64,000 nucleotides of DNA from assembly GCA_965646165.1 (NCBI GenBank), contig CBFFYP010000001.1:55642-119641 (forward strand), given 5' to 3'. The stretch is from MGBC114844 sp910585855. Lineage in GTDB: Bacteria > Bacillota > Clostridia > Lachnospirales > Lachnospiraceae. Below the pieces are notes generated by a model. It was not told where the DNA came from. It made no database searches and saw only the letters and a program-made list of their open reading frames with translations. Of this stretch, positions 45,062 through 53,700 are shown piece by piece. The position numbers and the translations under genes are program-made. The number at the start of each line of letters is the position of its first letter. Position 1 is the stretch's first letter.

Positions 45062-45403
45062 GTCAACAGCAAGATGTGGGGTGCTTATTCCTTCTGTTTG
45101 CGACTTCGGAGAATGGTTAGAAAGTCTTAGGCTTCTGTGAAAAACCTAGAATTTTTTACACATACTGCTTCCATGCAGTGTGTGTAAAAAAAGGGGCGTG
45201 TTTAGCCCGCACAGATTCTGGAAATAGAAGAACTTACGATTGGTAAAATATTTCCTTACACCAATAATATTTCGGCTGCACTGCGGGCGAATTGCGCCCC
45301 GGTTCGTCCGGTTGGATGCACATTAATACAGAAGCTATAGACTTTCTTACCGTTCGTAGACCGGAGCAGACAGAAGGAATAAGCACTCCACATCTTGTGT
45401 CCG
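45062..45403 (-). repeat. Family B structured repeat, copy B9
   Basis: Arms AAGATGTGGGGTGCTTATTC and GAATAAGCACTCCACATCTT pair with wobble positions only. The helix GGGGCG/CGCCCC is extended by GCCCGCA/TGCGGGC. The hairpin is ACACATACTGC/GCAGTGTGTGT, a compensated version. It fills the gap between the GNAT gene and the histidine kinase gene. Confidence 0.93.
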
Positions 45404-45456
45404 TGTTGGCAAAATGTCCATGGCGTTTATAAATATCTGCAGCGTCCGATTATGCT

Positions 45457-46488
45457 TCAAAGGGACAGGTTCGGAAAGATAAGTGTAACTTCCACTCCTT
45501 TTCCCCGTTCTGATTGAATTGCTAATTGTATGGTTAGGTCATCTGCAACAGCCTTTGCCAGATAAAGTCCCATTCCAGTAGCTTTTTTTTGAATATGGGA
45601 AGTACTTCCAGTAAATCCTTTTTCAAATAAAAACGGCAGATCACAGGGATAGACGCCGATTCCGTTATCTTGGACAGACAGAAAGATATGGGATTTGGTC
45701 TGTCTGGTGAAAAAGGAAATTTGCGGCGTTTGGTCTTGTGTACAGTATTTTATAGAATTGCTGATAATCTGATTGAGTATAAATTCTAAACCACGTTTAT
45801 CGGAAAGAACGGTGGCAGATAAATTTTTTTGGGTGATTTGAAAATTTTTTTCATTTAATAGAGGATGATAGTTTTCAACTGCCTCTTCACAGCATGTGGA
45901 AAGGGAGAGGGGCTCGAACAGGTAGTCTTTTTTTGTTCCCTTTAATCTGGCATAGTACAGCATTTGGCTGACAGATTCTTGTATTTGATTTTGGATATAG
46001 TCTAGTTTATAACAAATGGACGGCTCGAGTTCTTCTCGGTGGTTGTCCAGTAAAAAGGTTAGTAGGGAAAGCGGAGTTTTAATTTCGTGTGCCCATGCTT
46101 CTACATATTCTTCATAGTCATTGATCTGTGTATGCAGGGCTGCCTGCTGTTCTAGGTTTTTTCGCAGAAGACAGCCGATTTTTTGTATCAGTTGAAAGTC
46201 GTTTGTACAGACAAAAGGGAGGAGTTCCTCTTCTTTTTGTTTATTTGGATCTTGTAAAAAATGAAGAAAGAGCTGCCGAAAATGGTTTTCTTTTCGGTTA
46301 GTATAGTATAGGACCAGAGAAAAGAATAGAAGAGAGCCAAGGAAAATAACACCGATAAGGGAAAGGAATTTTTCTGTATCAGACAGCCATAAAAGAAGGC
46401 TGAAAAAGAGATCGATACAAAAAAGTCCGAAGAGCCAAATGCGGTATTTTTGTATTGTGTTAAGAATAGATAAAAATAATGATTTCAT
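45457..46488 (-). CDS. Intramembrane-sensing histidine kinase, BceS-type
   Basis: 343 residues. Two close N-terminal membrane spans with almost no extracellular loop, then a dimerisation domain with the phospho-His in AHEIKTPLSLLTFLL (about residue 134) and an ATPase domain (NQIISNSIKYC, DNGIGV, GMGLYLAK). Such kinases sense peptide antibiotics through their BceAB-type transporter. It overlaps the regulator gene by 4 bp. Confidence 0.9.
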   Translation of the reverse strand: MKSLFLSILNTIQKYRIWLFGLFCIDLFFSLLLWLSDTEKFLSLIGVIFLGSLLFFSLVLYYTNRKENHFRQLFLHFLQDPNKQKEEELLPFVCTNDFQLIQKIGCLLRKNLEQQAALHTQINDYEEYVEAWAHEIKTPLSLLTFLLDNHREELEPSICYKLDYIQNQIQESVSQMLYYARLKGTKKDYLFEPLSLSTCCEEAVENYHPLLNEKNFQITQKNLSATVLSDKRGLEFILNQIISNSIKYCTQDQTPQISFFTRQTKSHIFLSVQDNGIGVYPCDLPFLFEKGFTGSTSHIQKKATGMGLYLAKAVADDLTIQLAIQSERGKGVEVTLIFPNLSL

Positions 46489-47168
46489 TGTTCTTCTCCG
46501 TCTGCTGTCATTCGATAGCCGATTCCACGTATGGGTTCTATTTTTTGTTGGATATTTAAGGATTTTAAGGTCTTTTTTAGACGGCTTAAGTTGACTTGCA
46601 GAGCATTTTCGTCAATGTATTCGGTGGTATTCCAAAGTGTCAGGCAAAGTTCTTCTTTTTTTATGATTTCCCCTCTGTGTGTTAAAAAAAGTTCTAATAG
46701 TTTTCCTTGATTTTTTGGCAGGATGACGGACTGTTTGTCAATATAGAGAGTATAGCTTTGCCTGTCGAGCAGAAAGTTTGTGCCTTCTAATAGATGTTCT
46801 CTTCCTTCATATCGGCGGAACAGATTGGATACTCGTGCCAGCAGACGTTCTTTTCGGCAGGGTTTTGTCAGGTATTCGTCTGCTCCTAAATTAAAGGCAT
46901 GCAGTTCGTCTTTTATCTGATCACGGGAAGTTAAAACTAGGATGGGGAGAGTTCCTTTTTGTTTTAGTTCCCGGCAGATTTGAAATCCACTGATTCCCGG
47001 TAAATTAAGATCTAATAGGATTAGTCCGAATGGGATTTGCAGTATAGTTTCGGTGACAGAGTGAAAATCGGTAATGCAGGTTACCAGATATCCGGCTTTT
47101 TGAAAAATTTGTTCGAGTTCTTCACGCATAAGGGGTTCGTCTTCTACAATAATAATCTGTTTTGTCAA
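46485..47168 (-). CDS. OmpR/PhoB-type response regulator, BceR-type
   Basis: 227 residues. A receiver with acidic pair EDEP, phospho-Asp in LILLDLNLPGISG and Lys in LTKPCRKE, then a winged-helix DNA-binding domain (NALQVNLSRLKKTL, IEPIRGIGYRM). It should activate the neighbouring ABC genes. It lies 36 bp downstream of the permease gene in the same operon direction. Confidence 0.92.
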   Translation of the reverse strand: MTKQIIIVEDEPLMREELEQIFQKAGYLVTCITDFHSVTETILQIPFGLILLDLNLPGISGFQICRELKQKGTLPILVLTSRDQIKDELHAFNLGADEYLTKPCRKERLLARVSNLFRRYEGREHLLEGTNFLLDRQSYTLYIDKQSVILPKNQGKLLELFLTHRGEIIKKEELCLTLWNTTEYIDENALQVNLSRLKKTLKSLNIQQKIEPIRGIGYRMTADGEEQ

Positions 47169-47204
47169 GTTTGATGCTTCCTTTCTAGATAGTAGGGAAT
47201 GGAT

Positions 47205-49271
47205 TTACTCTTCCCGTTTGGGTTTCATAAGGGTCAGAATATAGCGGCATCCTGCTTTGGTTACGGCAAGGAGATATAAATATTCTACCACACAAAGAAG
47301 AATAATCATAGCGACTGCGATCCAGAAAAAATCAAAAATATTTCCTTGCAGACTAGAAGGGAGCAGTCCAGTATAGAGTGCAGATACGCCAAAAAAGCTG
47401 CTGACTGCGGCAATAAAGGCAGGAATTTCGAAATACCAGCGAATTTGCTGTGCGCAGGATTGGCATAGTGCCGGAAAGCTGCTTCCAAGCTGGATAAGGA
47501 TACGATAGCGTTGTCCTGTTTTTTGCTGCTGCATTAAAAATTGTACTCCTAGTATGGTATTGCCGATAACAAAGAAAAGAACAGCCAGATAAAGGGTCAG
47601 ATAACTGGCGGCTGCGACATAAAATAATTGACGTCCCATATTTTTTAGATAACTTTCGTATTCTATTTCGAAACTGTCTGCAAAAGGGGAAAGTTCTTGA
47701 TTGACTTGTGCGATTGCCTGCATAAGTCCTTTTTGTTTTCGCAATTCCGGTGTCAGGACAGCATTCCAGTAGCTGCTGTAATTGTCGGCAGTAAGCTGCT
47801 TGAAGGTTTCATCAGTGACAATTAGCGCAAAAGAAAGGGTAATCGAACGGTCTGTTACCAGATTGGTGGTCTGCAGTGTTCCTGTTAAAAAGTAGGGTTC
47901 ACCGTTGATTTGGATCTGGGGAGTTTGGCTAAGCATATGCTCTATCATTTCTGATTTTTTTATACTGATAAAACTTTGATCCATATAGACTGCTGCCTGT
48001 CTGGATTCTAGTTTAATTGGTTCTTTTCCAGAAAGGGTAAGAAGTTCATTGTATCCAGAGAGAGAAATCGCATAGCAATGGTCGTTGATATAGCTTAGCT
48101 GCTGCAGAAGCTGTGTTTTTTCTTTGGAATCAGGTTCTTGTTCTAAAAGAGAAATCGCCTGATTAAGCTGGATGGTATCCTCTTCTCCATAAATGATGCC
48201 GGTTTTCATTTCAAAAAGGGCAGAGAAGTAGGAAGACAGACCGGATGTTTGCAATTTTTCTTTTATATCAATAGAAGGATTGTAGCAGGAAAAGGTATAG
48301 TCTAAATTGTGTTCTTCCAGATTGGTATAGCTTTTTGAAACACTGATTCCAAAACCAAAGAAGCAAAGAGCGGATAAAATCAAAAGCGAACTGATAGAAA
48401 GAACATTAGGCTGGAAAATAACGTATTCTTGTAATTGCCGAAAGGTAAAAAGAAAAAGTCTTTTTTTCTTTCGGTTTTGTCTGGCTAAAAATTCCAGAAA
48501 AACTTGCAGCCCATAAAATAAAGAAAATGTACCTGCCAGTCCAAATATAAAGGTAATTCCCATAAAAAATACAGATCCCCAAGCTATTTTAGAAATTGCC
48601 AGAAAATAAGCAATTGCCAGAAAAAAGATTCCTAAAAAAAACAGGCAGATCGAAGCAGTTTTTGACAGGCGGCGTTTGGTTTGTTTAGGAACAGGAGTCA
48701 GCAGATAGCTGATTTCTGTATGAAACAGTCTGCCGCTGAGAATTAAAAAGGCAAGTAATTTAATCCATAAAAAGCCAAGGACAGTCCATAGAACTGCTGT
48801 CAGGGAAAAGGTAAACTGGTGTCCTAAGATACCGATTCCAACAAAACGAGCCGTAATTAGGCTGATCAGTTCGGAGAGCAAGACAGCAGCAGGAATACCG
48901 ATTCCCAGTGAGAGAAGGCTGTTATAGAGATCTTCTAAAAAAAGCATGAAAAATAATTTAAACCGTTTCATTCCCATCATAAGATAGATGCCAAATTCAT
49001 GGCTTCTGCGTTCTAACTGATATTTGCTGGCAAAATAAACTAAGAAAAATAAAAGAAATAAAGTAACCCCATAAAAAAGAGGAATCATTTGAAAAATTCG
49101 ATTTATGGCATCACTTTCCATTTGCTGTAAAAAAATCATAATATCCTGTTTGGAAAGAGATAAAATAATATAAAAAGCAATAATAGAAATCAGCAGAGAA
49201 GAGAAAAACAGACGGTTTTCCTTTCTGCTTTGTATACTGTTTCGATGAATTAAATTAAAGAACATTTGCAC
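47205..49271 (-). CDS. BceB-type ABC transporter permease
   Basis: 688 residues with about ten membrane spans and a large extracellular domain between the seventh and eighth (about residues 320-540), the hallmark of peptide-sensing/detoxifying BceB permeases. The N-terminus (NLIHRNSIQSRKENRLFFSS) and the FtsX-like segments fit. It overlaps the ATPase gene by 17 bp. Confidence 0.9.
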   Translation of the reverse strand: MQMFFNLIHRNSIQSRKENRLFFSSLLISIIAFYIILSLSKQDIMIFLQQMESDAINRIFQMIPLFYGVTLFLLFFLVYFASKYQLERRSHEFGIYLMMGMKRFKLFFMLFLEDLYNSLLSLGIGIPAAVLLSELISLITARFVGIGILGHQFTFSLTAVLWTVLGFLWIKLLAFLILSGRLFHTEISYLLTPVPKQTKRRLSKTASICLFFLGIFFLAIAYFLAISKIAWGSVFFMGITFIFGLAGTFSLFYGLQVFLEFLARQNRKKKRLFLFTFRQLQEYVIFQPNVLSISSLLILSALCFFGFGISVSKSYTNLEEHNLDYTFSCYNPSIDIKEKLQTSGLSSYFSALFEMKTGIIYGEEDTIQLNQAISLLEQEPDSKEKTQLLQQLSYINDHCYAISLSGYNELLTLSGKEPIKLESRQAAVYMDQSFISIKKSEMIEHMLSQTPQIQINGEPYFLTGTLQTTNLVTDRSITLSFALIVTDETFKQLTADNYSSYWNAVLTPELRKQKGLMQAIAQVNQELSPFADSFEIEYESYLKNMGRQLFYVAAASYLTLYLAVLFFVIGNTILGVQFLMQQQKTGQRYRILIQLGSSFPALCQSCAQQIRWYFEIPAFIAAVSSFFGVSALYTGLLPSSLQGNIFDFFWIAVAMIILLCVVEYLYLLAVTKAGCRYILTLMKPKREE

Positions 49272-50043
49272 TTCCTCCTCCTAATTGTGCCATAACATGT
49301 AAGATTCTTTGATAAAATTGCTGTTTGGTTTCTTCTGGAATATTTCGTCTGAGTTCATGGAAGATAATACCGTCTTGGATAAACAGGATTCTGCTGCAAA
49401 AGCTGGCTGCGTTGGAATCATGAGTAACCATTAGGATTGTTGTTTTTTGTTCTTGGTTTAAAACAGAAAGTTTTTTCATTAAAGTTTTGGCATTTTTGGA
49501 GTCTAATGCTCCGGTTGGTTCGTCTGCAAGAATCAGTTTTGGATTTAGGATAAAGGCTCTGGCAGCGGCGACACGTTGTTTTTGTCCTCCCGATAATTGA
49601 GATGGAAACTGATGCAGGATTTCTGTAATTTCCAAGTAATCGGCAAGGGAAATAAGGCGCTGTCTGGCTTGTTTTTCTGATATGCCGTGGATGGAAAGAG
49701 GGAGCAGGATGTTTTCTTCTGCGGTCAGGTTGTCTAATAGTTCAAAATTTTGGAATAGATAGCCGATTTCTTTTCCACGGTAATCGGAGAGGGCAGATCC
49801 TTTTAGAGTGGAGAGATCTTTTTGGTGGATGTAGATATGTCCTTCGGTTGGGGAAGTTACGGTGGCAATACAGTTTAATAGGGTGGATTTGCCTGAGCCG
49901 CTGCTTCCCATAATGCCTAGGAATTCGCCGGATAAGACTTGGAAGGTGATGCCGTTTAGGGCTTTGGTTTGATTGGGGGCTGAGCCGTAGTATTTTTTTA
50001 GAGAGGTGATTTCTAGTATTTTTTGGTTAGTAGGTGTAGTCAT
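49255..50043 (-). CDS. BceA-type ABC transporter ATP-binding protein
   Basis: 262 residues. Walker A GSSGSGKSTLLN, Q-loop GYLFQNFELL, signature QLSGGQKQRVAAARA, Walker B ILADEPTGALDS, H-loop VTHDS. First gene of the four-gene antimicrobial-peptide module (ATPase, permease, regulator, kinase). AAAGGAGG precedes the ATG. Confidence 0.93.
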   Translation of the reverse strand: MTTPTNQKILEITSLKKYYGSAPNQTKALNGITFQVLSGEFLGIMGSSGSGKSTLLNCIATVTSPTEGHIYIHQKDLSTLKGSALSDYRGKEIGYLFQNFELLDNLTAEENILLPLSIHGISEKQARQRLISLADYLEITEILHQFPSQLSGGQKQRVAAARAFILNPKLILADEPTGALDSKNAKTLMKKLSVLNQEQKTTILMVTHDSNAASFCSRILFIQDGIIFHELRRNIPEETKQQFYQRILHVMAQLGGGSANVL

Positions 50044-50145
50044 AGTTTTTGGCCTCCTTTTTTGATTTCTTTGGTAATCATAGCATAGATAGGGGGAAAA
50101 TGGTACTTACAGATGATGTAAGGATTTTTAATGGGTGTTTTGAAT

Positions 50146-50488
50146 GGGGACGCTAGATTCGAAAACGGTGAACCGCCTGCTGTTCCACGTTTCCAAAAAG
50201 TAAGAAGTTCTAAGACTTCTGCCGTTCTATGCATCCCATCGGACAGACCGGAGCGCAATTCGCCCTCATGGCAGCCAGAACGAAACGGACATCCCAAATG
50301 ATGCCACTTGCCGTAAAACAATCCCGTTTCAATACGCCGGGCTAAACACGCTCCTTTTTTTTCACACCCTGCATGGAAGCAGGATGTGAAAAAAATCTTA
50401 GATTGTTGAGCAGAAGTCAAGAACTTCTAACTTTTCTCCAAAGTCACTGCAGGCGGTTCATCGTTTTCGAATCTAGCTGTTTCTTGAC
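50146..50488 (+). repeat. Family B structured repeat, copy B10
   Basis: Arms AGATTCGAAAACGGTGAACC and GGTTCATCGTTTTCGAATCT differ once. The helix is a compensated version, GGAGCG/CGCTCC. The hairpin is TTCACACCCTGC/GCAGGATGTGAA. Confidence 0.94.
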
Positions 50489-50567
50489 CCCGGAACGAAA
50501 AAGAATTTTATAAAGAAATTCTAACTGATTAATCAGTAACAAAACATCATTTCTGCTACACTTTGCA

Positions 50568-50636
50568 AATCGCCTCTGGCGTTCGGTGAAAGTTTCCTTT
50601 TTCTGGTATCCTTTATCCAAAAGCCTAATTAAAGAT
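50568..50636. repeat. Family B deletion remnant R2
   Basis: Same structure as R1: outer flank (CATCATTTCTGCTAC), then CGCCTCTGGCGTTCGGTGAAA-like end and the flank CAAAAGCCTAATTAAA. It lies just upstream of the promoter of the large ATPase-helicase gene. Confidence 0.65.
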
Positions 50637-50650
50637 AGATCAGTCTGTAC

Positions 50651-50679
50651 TTGTATTGGATGATAGGATATAGTATTAT
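50651..50679 (+). promoter_or_regulatory. Promoter of the GHKL-helicase gene
   Basis: TTGTAT (50651-50656), 17-bp spacer, TATTAT (50674-50679), about 47 bp upstream of the start codon. Confidence 0.55.
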
Positions 50680-50725
50680 ACAATTATTGGTATATAATTT
50701 TTGATAAGTAGGGGATGTATATGTT

Positions 50726-53700
50726 ATGAATCAAATGGAAAAGAAGTATTTAAGATTACTTCATAAGGAACGAGCAGAGGGTGCAGATATATTTGAAAGA
50801 CCGTCCTATCGGGAAATGTGGAAAGGTATTGTGGAGAAATATTCGGATCAGGCACATTTTATTTATGAGTTAATACAAAATGCGGATGATGCACAGGCGG
50901 ATTATGTACGTTTTCAATTAGAACCAGATCGGCTGATTTTTGCTCATAATGGAAAGCGGCATTTTTCGATTAGTAATCCAGAAATGGAAGAGATTGATTC
51001 GGAAAGTGGGAAGTTAGGAGATATTAATGCGATTACGGGGATTGCGTTTTCGAATAAAAAGGAGAATAAAATTGGGAAGTTTGGAGTGGGATTTAAGGCA
51101 GTGTTTCAGTATACGGAGAGTCCTTTTATTTATGATCCAAATTTTCGGTTTCGAATAGATCGCTATATTGTTCCTACGGAATTAGAAGATGATTTTTTGG
51201 ATAGGAAACCGGAGGAAACATTGTTTGTTTTTCCGTTTAATCAAAGGAATAGAAAGGCAGAGGAATCTTATCGGGATATTGAAGAGAAGTTAAAAACCTT
51301 GCATTATCCTATATTATTTTTGACGAATTTACAGAGTATTTTTTTTGAAATAGGAGAATTTACAGGGGTTTATCAGAAACGTTTGGAGGAGTCTTGTCTT
51401 TTTGATTTGGGAGAAGAGAGGGAAACGGCAGCGGAGAAATTATGTTTGATACAGAAGATGGAATCAAAGACAGAAATGAAAAATGTGCAGAGTGATACTG
51501 CGGTGAAAGAAAAGCATTTGTGGTTGTTTAGCCGCTTCAATGGAGAGTTTAAATATTCGGTGGGATTTTTTTTGGATCAGAAGGATGGTTTGATTCCTGT
51601 AAATGAACCTGCATTTTGTTTTTTTCCTACAAAGGAAACAACAGGACTGCATTTTATTGTACATGCCCCTTTTTTATTGACGGACAGCCGGGAAGGGATT
51701 CGGGCGGGAGTGGATTATAATAGTAAGATGATTGCATTGCTGGCAGAGTTGGCGGCGGATTCCTTGCTGTATCTTCGGGATATTGGGATAAGAACGTCAA
51801 AAAGGCTGATTACAGATGAAATATTTTCTGTTATACCGATTCAGAAAGATCTTTTTTGCAGTATTGATGAGATTAGCCGGGTTTCTTTTTTGCCGTTTTA
51901 TAGAGAGATTCGGAAAAAATTTCAAATGGAGAAGCTGCTGCCTACTAGGGATGGTTATACGACAAGGGGAAATGCATATTGGGCAGCCGTGCCTTTTTTA
52001 ACACAGTTGTTTGGGGATGCACAGCTTGCGGATCTCTGTAAAAATCCAAATGCAAAATGGGTGTTTTTATCTCTTGGACGTGATGAAGTACAGCGAAATA
52101 ATAAAGATTTATTTTCTTATATCAGCGAACTAGTAAAGTCTTGGTTAGGGGAAGATGCGTTGATTAGTGGAAGAAGCAGAGTGGCTGGCAATGTAATAAA
52201 GGAGATAACAGGAATTAATAAAAGATTTATAGAGAAACAAGAGATAGAATGGTTACATAGGTTTTATAAATGGTTGTCAGAAACCAGTCATCGTACGGAA
52301 ATTGCTCAAGCAAAGCCGATTTTTTTAGATCAGGATGGTTATGCAGTAGAAGCATTTGATGAAAAAAAGCATTTAAAATTGTTTTTGCCGGTTGCTGATA
52401 TGGATATTACAGAATATCGAATGGTACACCAGAAATTGTTAAAAAATGCAGATACCTATAATTTTATAAAAAAAATAGGAATTACAGAACCATCTGTGCA
52501 TGATCAAATCTATCATGTTATTTTGCCTAAATATAAGGATGGGGAAAAAATTGCTACAGACCCTCATTTTTTATTATTTTTTCAGTATTATTGTGAATGT
52601 CCGCAAAATAAGGTGGAGGATTTTATTAAGGAAATAAGGGATTGTAAATTTCTTGTATATTATACAAAGAGTGAGAAAAAAACTTATCGTGGAAGGGCTT
52701 TGGATTTGTATTTCCCATTTGAAAAATTGCTGAATTATTTTGAATCAAAACCGGATACAAGATTTATAGAACTGGAAAGATATAAGAAATTGATAAAAGA
52801 AAAGGGGGGAAAGGAGAAGGATCTGCTGTCTTTTTTAGAAAAATTAGGGGTGAGAAAGACTGTTTTTATTGATTTAGAAAAAGAACTGAGTGACGAGGAG
52901 ATTAGTGTGCGGAGTGATTTGCCAGATCCTTATTTTACGCAGTATTGTGTCTATCAAGAACCCGAGATAGAGGGCTGTAGGGAAATTGTTGCATTGATTG
53001 TACAGGATCGATTGGAAGAAAAGTCTGTGGTTTTATGGGAACAGTTATTGCAGATAATTTCTTTTTATTGTTATTTTAAAAGTTTAGAGTCCTTGTTGGA
53101 GGGAAAATGTTATTATTTTTATTATTCTGAGCATGAGGAATCATTTTTGTCCTCCATAACTGTACTTTTGCGTACAGAAAAGTGGTTGGTCAATCAAAAT
53201 CAGGAATTTGTTTCTGCTGCTGAGTTATCACTGCAGACGATATCGGATAGTTATGATTTGGAATCGAAGCAGGCAAAAGAGCTGATAAGATTTTTAGAGA
53301 TAAAAGAAAAAGAGTGTACGGAAGAGGAAAAAGAGGACAATATCTTATCAGAACGGCAGCGAAGGCAGATAGAAACGGCAAAGTTATGTGATCAGCTGGG
53401 GCTTACAATAGAAGATTTAAAGGAAATGGCAGAGATTAAGCGGGGACGTGAAAATGGATATCGTTTTCAAAATATGGATGACAGTGAAACTGCGGCAACA
53501 CAAGAAGAGGAGGAAGAAAGAGAAGAGGATCAAAACGTTATACCAAAGGGAAAACGGTATTGTAAAATAGTACGTGTGGTAGGAGAAATTATAAAGCAGA
53601 CAACGTTTGACTCTGTGGCAGAGGAGAATAGTTCGGATAATCAGGAAAAAGATTTGGATGAGGATGAATGGATGCCGCTGCCGGTTGATTTTAAGGAAAA

